Origin: Affinundibacterium amnicola
Lineage (GTDB): Bacteria; Pseudomonadota; Gammaproteobacteria; Burkholderiales; Burkholderiaceae_D
Reading direction: 5' to 3'
Length of the DNA stretch: 64,000 nt
Assembly (NCBI RefSeq): GCF_014284275.1
Contig: NZ_JACOFU010000001.1
Location: forward strand, 682,001-746,000
The position numbers and the translations under genes are program-made. The notes under the pieces were generated by a model, which worked only from the letters and a program-made list of their open reading frames with translations, was not told the origin of the DNA and ran no database searches. The stretch's first letter is position 1; each line of letters begins with the position of its first letter. This document shows positions 9,289 through 18,220 of this stretch, one piece after another.

Positions 9289-9340
9289 AAGATGCTTACG
9301 ATGAAGATGGGGATTCGTAAGCATCTTAGTTTTATTTTTT
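9289..9340 (+). terminator. Strong intrinsic terminator before phaR
   Basis: A perfect 12-bp stem, AAGATGCTTACG and CGTAAGCATCTT, with a 15-base purine-rich loop, then AGTTTTATTTTTT. The T tract ends just before the first possible phaR start codon at 9342. It could end phaCB, end a short RNA, or attenuate phaR. Confidence 0.85.
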
Positions 9341-9365
9341 AATGCAGTTTTTGAACGAGAATGCA

Positions 9366-9917
9366 ATGAATAGCACAAAAAAAATAAACAAGCATTTGAT
9401 TAAGAAATACCCAAATCGTCGCCTATACGATACACAAACTAGTAGCTATATCACCTTGGTCGATGTGAAGCAATTCGTGATGGAAAATGATGATTTTGCA
9501 GTGGTCGACGCCAAAACTGGTGAAGATTTAACACGTAGTATTTTGCTGCAAATTATTTTGGAAGCTGAGGCCGGCGGTGCGCCGATGTTTTCTAGCGTCG
9601 CTTTAGCGCAAATTATTCGCTACTACGGTCATGCGATGCAAGGCATGATGGGTTCTTATCTTGAGAAAAATATTCAGGCATTCATCGATATACAAAATAA
9701 ACTGACCGAAGGTGCTGGTGGCGGTGTAGAAGGAAAACCATTTAGTCCGGAAATGTGGACACAGTTTATGAACGTGCAAGGGCCGATGATGCAAGGCATG
9801 ATGGGCAATTATATCGATCAAAGTAAAAATTTGTTTGTACAAATGCAAGAGCAGATGCAGAACCAATCAAAGAATATGTTTGGCTTTCCATTCGTTCCAG
9901 ACGATAAGAAAAAGTAA
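9366..9917 (+). CDS. phaR: PHB synthesis repressor PhaR
   Basis: A DNA-binding repressor that senses PHB granules and controls phasin and often its own gene. The PHB/PHA accumulation regulator domain is unmistakable: KKYPNRRLYDTQTSSYITLVDVKQFV and DAKTGEDLTRSILLQIILEAE. A second part follows with Met/Gln-rich repeats (MQGMMGSYLEKNIQAF, MQGMMGNYIDQSKNLF). I prefer the ATG at 9366 over 9342, since GAGA lies 8 bases upstream of it; this gives 183 residues. The first possible start at 9342 sits directly on the U tract of the upstream terminator. Confidence 0.93.
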   Translation: MNSTKKINKHLIKKYPNRRLYDTQTSSYITLVDVKQFVMENDDFAVVDAKTGEDLTRSILLQIILEAEAGGAPMFSSVALAQIIRYYGHAMQGMMGSYLEKNIQAFIDIQNKLTEGAGGGVEGKPFSPEMWTQFMNVQGPMMQGMMGNYIDQSKNLFVQMQEQMQNQSKNMFGFPFVPDDKKK

Positions 9918-9974
9918 TGAATTCAAACGCTTGCAGCGAATCTATCGTTGTACAAGCTGTAGTAAGTAGCTAAG

Positions 9975-10011
9975 AAAGGGTACAATAGCGAATTGCTTTG
10001 TATCCTTTTTT
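9975..10011 (+). terminator. Terminator of phaR, touching the rimO start
   Basis: An 11-bp stem, AAAGGGTACAA and TTGTATCCTTT with one G-T pair, a 12-base loop and a run of six T residues ending at 10011. Only three bases separate the T run from the rimO ATG. Confidence 0.75.
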
Positions 10012-10014
10012 ATT

Positions 10015-11397
10015 ATGTCTAACGAAACTCTCATTTCTGCATCCACCCAAGTAGCGCCCAAAGTTGGTTTTGTCTCTCTCGGGTGCCCGAAAGCCTTGGT
10101 CGATTCAGAACAAATTCTTACGCAATTGCGTGCAGAAGGCTACGAAACTGCTAAGTCTTATGATGGCGCCGATTTGGTCGTCGTGAATACTTGTGGATTC
10201 ATTGATGCAGCCGTGCAGGAATCTTTAGATGCAATCGCTGAGGCGCTTAATGAAAATGGCAAAGTGATCGTGACTGGCTGTCTAGGCGCGAAAAAAGATG
10301 CCGATGGCAATGATCTGATCAAAAGCATACATCCGAAAGTCTTGGCAGTGACGGGACCACACGCATTGACGGAGGTGATGAGCGCCGTGCATTTGCATTT
10401 GCCAAAACCGCATGAGCCTTTCATTGACTTAGTTCCGGCACAAGGCGTGAAGCTGACACCAAAACATTTTGCTTACTTAAAAATTTCTGAAGGCTGTAAC
10501 CATCGTTGCAGCTTCTGTATTATTCCATCGATGCGTGGTGATTTAGTGTCGCGTCCAATTGGTGAAGTCATGGTCGAAGCTGAGAATTTATTCAAAGCTG
10601 GCGTTAAAGAATTGCTGGTTATTTCTCAAGATACTAGTGCTTATGGTGTGGATGTGAAATTCCGTACTGGCTTCTGGGATGGTAAACCAGTCAAAACACA
10701 CATGACACAATTGGTGGAAGCACTGGGTGAACTCGCGAAACGTTACGATGCCTGGGTGCGTCTCCACTATGTTTATCCTTATCCTCACGTCGATCAAATC
10801 ATTCCATTTATGAATAATGGCCACGTGTTGCCGTATTTGGACGTACCTTTGCAGCATGCGCATCCTGACGTATTGAAGCGGATGAAGCGCCCAGCCAGTG
10901 GCGAAAAAAATATTGAACGTATCAAAGCTTGGCGTGAAATGTGCCCAGAAATTACGATACGTTCGACTTTTATCGCTGGTTTCCCGGGCGAGACAGAAGA
11001 AGAGTTCGAATATCTTTTAGACTTCTTGAAAGAAGCTGAAATTGATCGCTTAGGTTGCTTTGCGTATTCTCCAGTTGAAGGCGCTACTGCAAACGAATTA
11101 GCAAATCAATTGCCAGATGAAGTGCGCGAAGATCGTCGCCGTCGCGTGATGGAATTGCAAGAGACGATTTCTAAAAAACGTTTGCAAGCGAAAGTTGGTA
11201 AGACGATGCGCGTGTTGATTGATAGTCTCGATCGTAGTGGTGGTGTCGGTCGTAGCTCAGCTGATGCACCTGAAATTGATGGCGTAGTGTATGTTAAGCC
11301 GCCATTTGAACCGCATCGTAAATTGAAGGTTGGTGAATTTGTTGAGGTAAAAATTACCGCTGCCGATGCTCACGATTTGTGGGGTGAGGCAATTTAA
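10015..11397 (+). CDS. rimO: Ribosomal protein S12 methylthiotransferase RimO
   Basis: A radical-SAM enzyme that adds a methylthio group to an Asp of ribosomal protein S12. Its 460 residues run as an N-terminal UPF0004 domain with three cluster Cys ([27 protein letters not shown]). The radical-SAM motif [18 protein letters not shown] follows, and a C-terminal TRAM domain ([10 protein letters not shown] to [17 protein letters not shown]). The start ATG has no Shine-Dalgarno, because the phaR terminator ends three bases before it. Translation is leaderless-like or starts downstream. The first 14 residues before [11 protein letters not shown] are not conserved family sequence. Confidence 0.95.
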   Translation: MSNETLISASTQVAPKVGFVSLGCPKALVDSEQILTQLRAEGYETAKSYDGADLVVVNTCGFIDAAVQESLDAIAEALNENGKVIVTGCLGAKKDADGNDLIKSIHPKVLAVTGPHALTEVMSAVHLHLPKPHEPFIDLVPAQGVKLTPKHFAYLKISEGCNHRCSFCIIPSMRGDLVSRPIGEVMVEAENLFKAGVKELLVISQDTSAYGVDVKFRTGFWDGKPVKTHMTQLVEALGELAKRYDAWVRLHYVYPYPHVDQIIPFMNNGHVLPYLDVPLQHAHPDVLKRMKRPASGEKNIERIKAWREMCPEITIRSTFIAGFPGETEEEFEYLLDFLKEAEIDRLGCFAYSPVEGATANELANQLPDEVREDRRRRVMELQETISKKRLQAKVGKTMRVLIDSLDRSGGVGRSSADAPEIDGVVYVKPPFEPHRKLKVGEFVEVKITAADAHDLWGEAI

Positions 11398-11418
11398 TCT
11401 TCGTTTTGTTTGATTGAG

Positions 11419-11446
11419 AGGGGCGATTTTTCGCCCCTATTTTTTA
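11419..11446 (+). terminator. Terminator of rimO
   Basis: A perfect 8-bp stem, AGGGGCGA and TCGCCCCT, with a TTTT loop, followed by a T-rich tract (ATTTTTTAT). Confidence 0.88.
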
Positions 11447-11476
11447 TCTATTTAGACTTTTATCGACGACATTATT

Positions 11477-12646
11477 ATGACTGACAAACAGCAAGGTTCT
11501 AGTACCACGATTGTTCATCCTGCTTATGAGTCGCCCGATGGATTTTCTGCGTTTCCTACCGCCATTCATCATGCTTCGACAGTTTTATTTAAAGATGTTG
11601 AAGCAATGCGTGCCCGTAGTTGGCTTAACAAGTCGACGTACACATATGGTTTGCATGGCACGCCAACCAGCTTTCAATTGGAAGGTGAGATAGCTCAAAT
11701 TGAAGGTGGCAATCATTGTGTATTAGCGCCAAGTGGGTTGGCCGCGATCAGCTTGGTGAATATGGCGTTTCTTGAGGCTGGTGATGATGTTTTGGTGCCT
11801 GACAATGCTTATGGACCAAACAAAGAGCAAGGGGCGTGGCTTCAACGAAGTTTTGGCATTAGCGTTCGCTTCTATGACCCGATGATAGGTAGTGGCATTG
11901 CGGACTTAATTTTGCCAAATACTAAATTAATCTGGACAGAAGCACCAGGTTCTGTATCGATGGAGGTTGCGGATGTGCCAGCCATCTGTGCAGCTGCGCA
12001 TAGCAAAGGTGTACTGGTTGCGCTAGATAACACTTGGTCCGCAGGTCTCGCCTTTAAACCTTTCGAACACGGTGTCGATATTTCTATGCAGGCGCTGACG
12101 AAATATCAAAGTGGTGGTTCTGACGTGTTGATGGGAGCGGTTATCACCAAAGACGTCGAGCTAAATAATCGCTTATTGATGGCACACATGCGCTTAGGTT
12201 TAGGCGTTGGCATGGATGATGTGTACTTGGTGTTGCGTGGATTGCAGAGTATGAAGCTGCGCTTTGATGCACATGACGCAGCAGCACGTAAGCTTGCAAC
12301 GTGGTTAAAAAGCCGACCAGAGATCGCGAAGGTCTTGCATCCGGCGTGGGAAGATTGTCCAGGACATGAAGTTTGGAAGCGCGATTTTACCGGTGCAGGC
12401 GGTTTGTTTTCTGTGCTCTTTGACGAAAAATATTCAGAAGCACAAACCGACCAATTCGTGAACCAATTGAAGCTCTTTAAGATTGGCTTTAGTTGGGGTG
12501 GTTCGCATAGTTTATGTGTGCCATATCGTATAGAAACCATGCGCCAAAGTTGGAGCGACAAGGGAATTCTGGTGCGCTTTAATATTGGTTTGGAAGATGT
12601 AGAAGATTTGATTGCTGATATAGAGCAATCTTTGAATTCACTTTAA
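11477..12646 (+). CDS. metC: Cystathionine beta-lyase (Cys/Met metabolism PLP enzyme)
   Basis: A PLP enzyme that splits cystathionine to homocysteine, ammonia and pyruvate in methionine synthesis. The 389 residues match the Cys/Met metabolism family. They include YGLHGTPTSFQLEGEIAQIEGG, the phosphate-binding APSGLAAISL, and LVALDNTWSAGLAFKPFEHGVDISMQALTKYQSGGSD. The latter holds the Schiff-base Lys of the SxTKY-type motif, here ALTKY. The NTWSAG segment favours the MetC branch over MetB or MetY. A GNAT gene follows closely (27 bp to its chosen start). Confidence 0.9.
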   Translation: MTDKQQGSSTTIVHPAYESPDGFSAFPTAIHHASTVLFKDVEAMRARSWLNKSTYTYGLHGTPTSFQLEGEIAQIEGGNHCVLAPSGLAAISLVNMAFLEAGDDVLVPDNAYGPNKEQGAWLQRSFGISVRFYDPMIGSGIADLILPNTKLIWTEAPGSVSMEVADVPAICAAAHSKGVLVALDNTWSAGLAFKPFEHGVDISMQALTKYQSGGSDVLMGAVITKDVELNNRLLMAHMRLGLGVGMDDVYLVLRGLQSMKLRFDAHDAAARKLATWLKSRPEIAKVLHPAWEDCPGHEVWKRDFTGAGGLFSVLFDEKYSEAQTDQFVNQLKLFKIGFSWGGSHSLCVPYRIETMRQSWSDKGILVRFNIGLEDVEDLIADIEQSLNSL

Positions 12647-12672
12647 ATTTTAAAAATTTGTCGAGGTTTACT

Positions 12673-13152
12673 TTGTCAATCAGTATTCGTAAAGCAGTTC
12701 CGGCAGATGCTGCCACCATTCACGGCTTCATTGTTGAACTCGCCGTCTATGAAAAAGCAGAGCATGAAGTGAAAGCTAGCATCGCAGAAATCGAAAGCAG
12801 TATATTTTCTGCGAACTCACCCGCTAAAGCCTTGATTTGTGAATTGAACGGCGTTGCAATCGGCTTTGCAGTTTATTTCTACAACTATTCAACATGGCAG
12901 GGCAAGAAGGGACTGTATCTGGAGGATCTTTATGTCTCTCCAAAACATCGCGGCCTAGGTGCAGGCAAATTCTTGCTTCGTCATCTTGCGCAAATTGCCG
13001 TGGACGAGGGCTGTGGTCGCTTTGAGTGGAGCGTCTTGGATTGGAATCAACCAGCGATAGATTTTTATAACGCGGTTGGTGCTAAAGCGCAAGCAGAGTG
13101 GGTCAAATACCGTTTGGCTGGCGATGACTTATTGAATTTTGCCAATACGTAA
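12673..13152 (+). CDS. GNAT family N-acetyltransferase
   Basis: A 159-residue acetyltransferase of the spermidine/spermine-acetyltransferase-like GNAT branch. The acetyl-CoA binding loop is LYVSPKHRGLGAGKFLLRHLA, followed by WSVLDWNQPAIDFYNAVGAKA. I choose the TTG at 12673 because GAGGT lies 5 bases before it and the protein then opens MSISIRKAVPADAATI, a normal GNAT N-terminus. An upstream TTG at 12658 would add five residues without a ribosome site. The substrate is unknown. It is probably the second gene of a metC unit, ended by a strong hairpin. Confidence 0.85.
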   Translation: MSISIRKAVPADAATIHGFIVELAVYEKAEHEVKASIAEIESSIFSANSPAKALICELNGVAIGFAVYFYNYSTWQGKKGLYLEDLYVSPKHRGLGAGKFLLRHLAQIAVDEGCGRFEWSVLDWNQPAIDFYNAVGAKAQAEWVKYRLAGDDLLNFANT

Positions 13153-13198
13153 TTGGATAGACGACATTAGAAATTTTCTTTTATAAATTAAAATTTCT

Positions 13199-13244
13199 AA
13201 AAACAAAAGCCAGACTTCCATAGCGAAGCCTGGCTTTTGTTTTT
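13199..13244. terminator. Long bidirectional terminator after the GNAT gene
   Basis: Twenty-base arms with one mismatch (AAAACAAAAGCCAG with CTGGCTTTTGTTTT at the core), a 6-base loop, and A and T runs on the two sides. It separates convergent transcription units. Confidence 0.9.
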
Positions 13245-13263
13245 GGCAGAATCTGCTACTTAT

Positions 13264-13542
13264 TTATTTGCTTGCAGATGTAGATGCGGAAGCGGCTGCT
13301 GGGCTTGCCTCGACTGCCGGTGCAACAGGTGCTGATGCTGTAGACGCTGCAGTATCAACAGCAGGCGCTGGTACGGTGGCAGCAGATGCGGACGAAGCAG
13401 CTGGATCAGCGACCACGTGTTCAGAAGCTGCGCCAGTATGCGCACCAGCTTCACCTTGCATGTCCATTTTGTCGCCAGCTTTAAAAATAAAAAATAGTGC
13501 GACTGCTGCAAAAACTAAAAAACCTACTAGTGCCTTCCACAT
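13264..13542 (-). CDS. Small anchored protein with Ala/Ser/Pro-rich tail
   Basis: I start at the ATG at 13542, which has a near-perfect AAGGAG 6 bases upstream, rather than the longer frame from 13599. The 92-residue product is MWKALVGFLVFAAVALFFIFKAGDK, one membrane span, followed by a low-complexity tail of Ala, Ser, Pro and Val to the C-terminus. It is probably an inner-membrane protein with the tail in the periplasm, though the tail composition leaves the side uncertain. No family is recognised. It stands alone downstream of acnA, separated from it by the acnA terminator. Confidence 0.7.
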   Translation of the reverse strand: MWKALVGFLVFAAVALFFIFKAGDKMDMQGEAGAHTGAASEHVVADPAASSASAATVPAPAVDTAASTASAPVAPAVEASPAAASASTSASK

Positions 13543-13609
13543 ATTGCTCTCCTTGTTGTTAAATTTTACTAATAACTTATTAAAAAACCTGTGATTCAAA
13601 TTCGTTTCG

Positions 13610-13648
13610 AAAAAAAAGGAATGCGCCGATTAAAGTCACATTCCTTTT
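13610..13648 (-). terminator. Terminator of acnA
   Basis: Read on the minus strand: a 10-bp stem (AAAAGGAATG and CATTCCTTTT), a 15-base loop and a run of eight T residues. It lies 20 bases after the acnA stop. Confidence 0.82.
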
Positions 13649-13668
13649 CTTTGTTTATGCCATGTTAA

Positions 13669-16404
13669 TTACGCAGCTAACAACTGACGCAACACGAATG
13701 GCAAGATGCCGCCGTGTTTGTAGTAATCCACTTCGATCGGTGTATCGATGCGCAACAAGACTTTGACTTCTTGCTTGCTGCCATCGGCACGATTGATGAC
13801 CAGAGTTACTTGTTGTTGCGGTTTGATATCGTTTTCGATACCTTTCAAGTCGAAAGATTCATTGCCAGTGATGCCCAAAGAATCAACGCCGTCAGTGCCG
13901 ATGAATTGCAAAGGCAATACACCCATACCCACTAAGTTAGAACGGTGGATACGTTCAAAAGATTTAGCGATAACGGCTTTAACACCCAACAATTGCGTGC
14001 CTTTTGCCGCCCAGTCACGGGAAGAACCTGTACCGTATTCTTCACCACCGAAGATCATGGTTGGCGTGCCTTCTGCAACGTATTTCATCGCTGCATCGTA
14101 GATTGCCATTGGTTCGCCAGTTGGTTGGAACAATGTTTCGCCGCCTTCGACGCGGGAACCGTCTTCCTTGGCTGGGATCATCAAGTTTTTGATACGTACG
14201 TTGGCGAATGTACCGCGCATCATGATTTCATGGTTACCACGACGTGAACCGTAGGAGTTGAAATCAGCTTTCAATACGCCGTTTTCTTTCAACCATTTAC
14301 CGGCAGGGCTAGATTCTTTGATCGAGCCAGCAGGGGAGATGTGATCGGTCGTGATGGAATCACCAAATACGCCCAAAGCACGTGCGCCAGTGATGCCTGT
14401 CGCTGCTGCTTTTGGCTCCATCGTGAAGTCAGCGAAGAACGGTGGTTCTGCGATGTAAGTAGAACTTGGCCAGTCGTAGACTTGGCCTTCTGCCACGCCT
14501 TTGATGTCTTCCCACAATTTACCTGGCGCACCCTTAACGTCGGCATAGTTCTCTTTGAATGTTTTGGAATTCATCGCGAACTTCATCAACTTGTTGATCT
14601 CTGCGCTGGTTGGCCAGATATCGCCCAAGAAAATGTCTTTGCCTTTGACGCGACCAACAGGTTCAGTCATCAAATCTTTGTTCATGTTACCAGCGATTGC
14701 GTAAGCGACTACCAACGGAGGTGATGCCAAGAAGTTGGAGCGAATGTTCGGGTGAATACGTGCTTCGAAGTTACGGTTGCCGGACAATACCGCCGCTGCA
14801 ACGATGTCGTTCGCTACAATCGCTTCATTCATCGCAGGCGTCAAATCACCAGCATTACCGATACAAGTTGTACAGCCATATGCAGTCACGCCGAAGCCGA
14901 GTTTTTCCAAATACGGCAACAAGCCAGCAGCTTCGAGATACTTAGTTACAACGCGGGAGCCAGGCGCTAAGGATGTTTTGATGTGCGGAGATACTTTTAA
15001 ACCAGCTTCAACTGCTTTTTTCGCTAACAAACCAGCTGCCAGCAAAACGCTAGGATTAGAGGTGTTCGTGCAAGAAGTAATCGCAGCGATCAAGATGTCG
15101 CCGTTTTTCACTTTAACGCCATCGGTATTGGTGTACACCGCTGTCAAATCTTCTGCTTTTTTGTTGAAACCGCTTTCTGAGGTTGGCTTGCTGAACAAGT
15201 CGCTGAAAGTGGATTTGACGTTGCCGATTTCGATACGATCTTGTGGACGTTTTGGACCAGCTAATGATGGTGCCACCGTTGATAAATCTAATGACAATTC
15301 TGTCGTGTAATCGATGTCGCCTTTTTTCGGAATACCGAACATTTTCTGTGCTTTGAAATAGCCTTCAAATGCGTCGATTTCTGCTTTAGTGCGGCCTGTA
15401 CCTTTGAAGTAATCGATAGTCGCTTCATCAACTGGGAAGAAGCCCATCGTTGCGCCGTATTCTGGTGCCATGTTCGCGATAGTTGCGCGGTCAGTCAGAG
15501 ATAAAGTACGTGTACCTTCGCCGAAGAATTCGACAAACTTACCAACGACTTTTGCTTTACGCAGCATTTCTGTAATTGTTAATACCAGATCGGTTGCGGT
15601 ACAACCTTCACGCAATGCGCCGGTCAAATTCACGCCAACAACGTCAGGTGTCAAGAAATAAACTGGTTGACCGAGCATGCCCGCTTCAGCTTCGATACCA
15701 CCCACACCCCAACCAACTACGCCGATACCGTTAATCATGGTAGTGTGAGAATCTGTACCAACCAAAGTATCTGGGTAATACACATCGTTTTTCTTCGCAT
15801 CAGATGCTTTGTGTACGCCACGTGCCAAGTACTCAAGATTGACTTGATGCACGATACCAAAGCCTGGAGGCACCACGCCAAAAGTATCAAAGGCTTGCAT
15901 GCCCCATTTCATGAACTGGTAACGCTCGTTATTGCGTTGAAATTCCAGTTTCATGTTCAAATCAAGGGCTTTCTTTTCACGGAAATGATCGATTTGTACG
16001 GAGTGATCGACGACCAGATCAACCGGTACCAATGGTTCAATGTTCTTTGGATTTTTGCCTTGTTTTGCTGCGACGTTGCGCATTGCAGCCAAGTCAGCCA
16101 GTAAAGGGACGCCAGTAAAGTCTTGCAATACCACGCGAGAAACCACGAATGGAATTTCATCGGTACGCGCTGCAGTTGCACCCCAGTTCGCCAATTGTTT
16201 GACATGTTCTTCAGTGACTTTTTTACCGTCGCAGTTACGCAAAACGGATTCCAATACGATACGGATAGAAATCGGTAAACGTGAAACTTTCACGCCCAGA
16301 TTTTTTTCCAATGCTGGCAAAGAAAAGAATTTACCTTTCTTGGTGTCAGTGATTTTAAAATCTTTCAGCGTTTTAAACGCGTCTTGATAATTGGCTTGGC
16401 TCAT
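13669..16404 (-). CDS. acnA: Aconitate hydratase A
   Basis: Isomerises citrate to isocitrate through a 4Fe-4S cluster. The 911 residues are the full length of the AcnA/IRP branch. Cluster Cys sit in [14 protein letters not shown] and [12 protein letters not shown]. Substrate-binding stretches include [26 protein letters not shown] and [17 protein letters not shown] in the C-terminal swivel domain. A Shine-Dalgarno AAGGAA lies 7 bases before the ATG. It is the last of the minus-strand TCA genes counted from mdh and has its own terminator, so it may also have its own promoter in the 95 bp before it. Confidence 0.97.
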   Translation of the reverse strand: MSQANYQDAFKTLKDFKITDTKKGKFFSLPALEKNLGVKVSRLPISIRIVLESVLRNCDGKKVTEEHVKQLANWGATAARTDEIPFVVSRVVLQDFTGVPLLADLAAMRNVAAKQGKNPKNIEPLVPVDLVVDHSVQIDHFREKKALDLNMKLEFQRNNERYQFMKWGMQAFDTFGVVPPGFGIVHQVNLEYLARGVHKASDAKKNDVYYPDTLVGTDSHTTMINGIGVVGWGVGGIEAEAGMLGQPVYFLTPDVVGVNLTGALREGCTATDLVLTITEMLRKAKVVGKFVEFFGEGTRTLSLTDRATIANMAPEYGATMGFFPVDEATIDYFKGTGRTKAEIDAFEGYFKAQKMFGIPKKGDIDYTTELSLDLSTVAPSLAGPKRPQDRIEIGNVKSTFSDLFSKPTSESGFNKKAEDLTAVYTNTDGVKVKNGDILIAAITSCTNTSNPSVLLAAGLLAKKAVEAGLKVSPHIKTSLAPGSRVVTKYLEAAGLLPYLEKLGFGVTAYGCTTCIGNAGDLTPAMNEAIVANDIVAAAVLSGNRNFEARIHPNIRSNFLASPPLVVAYAIAGNMNKDLMTEPVGRVKGKDIFLGDIWPTSAEINKLMKFAMNSKTFKENYADVKGAPGKLWEDIKGVAEGQVYDWPSSTYIAEPPFFADFTMEPKAAATGITGARALGVFGDSITTDHISPAGSIKESSPAGKWLKENGVLKADFNSYGSRRGNHEIMMRGTFANVRIKNLMIPAKEDGSRVEGGETLFQPTGEPMAIYDAAMKYVAEGTPTMIFGGEEYGTGSSRDWAAKGTQLLGVKAVIAKSFERIHRSNLVGMGVLPLQFIGTDGVDSLGITGNESFDLKGIENDIKPQQQVTLVINRADGSKQEVKVLLRIDTPIEVDYYKHGGILPFVLRQLLAA

Positions 16405-16499
16405 GGCTGTTCCTTATATTCGATGATGAACAATGAAGTGAGGTGATACGGATTTGAAACTTAAAACTAATAAACTAGCGAAATAATTCTTTCTGGCTT

Positions 16500-17009
16500 T
16501 TACTTCACTTGTGTTTCTGTGACGCTTAAGCTGGCAACTTTGGTACTCTTGCATTCGTTTGCTAATTGATGGCCGCGACGTGAGTCAAGTAACATGCCTT
16601 TGGATGGAATATTAATCCACACCAAACCAATTTTCTGATTCTCAAAACGATGCGCGCCGGTGGAAGTTTCTACTCGGGTTAATTTGTACAGGCGGTTTCT
16701 CCAACGCATAGCCAAGCTTTGATTGTCTTCTGGATGGGCATACATCACCAGAGAATTGCCGAGCTCACATTTGTATTCTGTATCTACGTTTTGATCAATA
16801 TTCGGTTCTGGTTCGCTAGTATCGATCTCAGATTTTTTGCTATCGGCTTTAGCATTTTTTGTTGTTTTTGCTTTGGTTGTTTTTTTGCTGATAGGATCTT
16901 TGGTTGCATCGGCCGCAATCGCAGATACAGATAAGCCAGTTGCACATAAAGTAATAAGTAACTTTGCCAATAGCTGCGGCTTTAAAGGTGAAAATAATGT
17001 TGATTTCAT
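16500..17009 (-). CDS. Secreted protein with an MliC-like (C-type lysozyme inhibitor) domain
   Basis: A 169-residue precursor with a signal peptide (KLLITLCATGLSVSAIAAD, cut near residue 33). A Lys/Thr/Ser-rich linker of about 45 residues follows, then a C-terminal domain from YKCELGNSLVMY to HQLANECK. That domain has the MliC pattern: a first Cys after Tyr, an apolar strand, the STGAHRFEN turn, and a final Cys. MliC/PliC proteins block host C-type lysozyme at the cell envelope. There is no lipobox, so it should be periplasmic. The match is by pattern only. It sits between acnA and the CitE-like gene with no functional link visible. Confidence 0.6.
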   Translation of the reverse strand: MKSTLFSPLKPQLLAKLLITLCATGLSVSAIAADATKDPISKKTTKAKTTKNAKADSKKSEIDTSEPEPNIDQNVDTEYKCELGNSLVMYAHPEDNQSLAMRWRNRLYKLTRVETSTGAHRFENQKIGLVWINIPSKGMLLDSRRGHQLANECKSTKVASLSVTETQVK

Positions 17010-17108
17010 GATGCCCCTCGGTGATTCAATTCAGTGATTCAAATTCGATACAAAACTACGCTTTATTTCTCATGCATAAGCTACTTAGTTTAGCTTAACT
17101 TAGCTGTC

Positions 17109-18146
17109 CTAGACCAAGTATTGTGCACCTTCGGGCAAGTTGATGCCACTCATACTAGCTTTCTTCAGAACTGTCCAATAATAGCGATAACTCGCTCTGT
17201 CGTGCAGGCGTCCGTGCATTTCTATCGGTCCCCAGTGGTTTTCTTGTGCTGTGCTCAAAATCGCAACCGCTTCATTAATCTCTGCACTGCGCGGTGCCAT
17301 CGCTTTAATAATTGGTTTGATTTGGCTAGGATGTATGCTCCACATCCTGGTGTATCCAAATTCCTGACCAGCTCTGGTCGCATCGCTGATGGTTACCGAT
17401 GGATCTTTAAAATCGGTGGTGACATTGTGTGATGGTACTTTGCCATGTAAATGACAAGCCGCTGCAATTTCCAGTTTGGCACGTATCACTAATGGATGGG
17501 TGAATTGCGATGGCGAGCGCATCGCACTCGCTGGAATAGCACCCCAATGCGATGACACGAAATCCATAATGCCGAAGGACAGACATTCCACTTGAGGAAT
17601 CGCTGCCAAAGCCTGTACATGTGCCAGCGCAGTTTGTGTTTCAATTAGCAAATGTACAGGAATGGATTGGCGCGCATGGCGTTGTGAGAATTGGTTGATG
17701 GTATTAATGGCTGTGTTGACCTCATCAACCGTATTTACTTTAGGAAGTACAATGTAAGCCAGTTTTTCACAGGCTACACGATTGCATAAAAGCTGTTGAA
17801 TATCTTGTTGAAATGCTGGGTGATCGAGATGGTGAACGCGCACCCCGATACGATTAAATTGATTACTGTCAGACGCGATCATCTGCGTCAACATGTGTAT
17901 ATGCGCCAATTCATTGCCAACTGCCGCGCCATCTTCACAGTCGAAAGTAATATCAAACACTGGCCCGAGCTCATTTTGCAGGCTCAAGGATTTGAGCATC
18001 AATTTTTCTGAACCAGCATAGTGATCACATACCGGTAAAAAAATTGGCGCTGCCTGATCTTGAAATAATGCTAGCGATGGATGCATCAGCGGTGATGTCA
18101 TTGATAAATCGAGTGGTAAATCGTCGTGTGGTAAATCGGATCGCAA
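17109..18146 (-). CDS. CitE-like HpcH/HpaI lyase (CoA-ester lyase family)
   Basis: A 345-residue TIM-barrel protein of the citrate-lyase-beta/malyl-CoA-lyase family. It has FLPVCDHYAGSEKLM near the start, then the metal-binding DITFDCEDGAAVGNE, IVLPKVNTVDEV, HLLIETQTALAHVQ and ECLSFGIMDFVSS. The stretch FGYTRMWSIHPSQIKPI is typical of the Mg/CoA site. Only the beta-type chain is present, with no citD or citF nearby, so it is not citrate lyase. A malyl-CoA or citramalyl-CoA type lyase is more likely. The frame opens with TTG at 18146; the ATG at 18101 is an alternative and neither has a clear ribosome site. It lies downstream of mdh, across a hairpin. Confidence 0.82.
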   Translation of the reverse strand: MRSDLPHDDLPLDLSMTSPLMHPSLALFQDQAAPIFLPVCDHYAGSEKLMLKSLSLQNELGPVFDITFDCEDGAAVGNELAHIHMLTQMIASDSNQFNRIGVRVHHLDHPAFQQDIQQLLCNRVACEKLAYIVLPKVNTVDEVNTAINTINQFSQRHARQSIPVHLLIETQTALAHVQALAAIPQVECLSFGIMDFVSSHWGAIPASAMRSPSQFTHPLVIRAKLEIAAACHLHGKVPSHNVTTDFKDPSVTISDATRAGQEFGYTRMWSIHPSQIKPIIKAMAPRSAEINEAVAILSTAQENHWGPIEMHGRLHDRASYRYYWTVLKKASMSGINLPEGAQYLV

Positions 18147-18183
18147 AACTTGTTACTTGAATTTAAACTATTTACAAACTAAA

Positions 18184-18207
18184 GGGCTTGCCCTGATAGG
18201 CAAGCCC
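18184..18207 (-). terminator. Hairpin terminator after mdh
   Basis: A perfect 9-bp stem, GGGCTTGCC and GGCAAGCCC, with a 6-base loop. On the minus strand it is followed by only a short T stretch (CCCTTTAGTTTG), so it may be leaky and let the lyase gene be read. Confidence 0.65.
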
Positions 18208-18220
18208 AGTTTTAGGTCAA

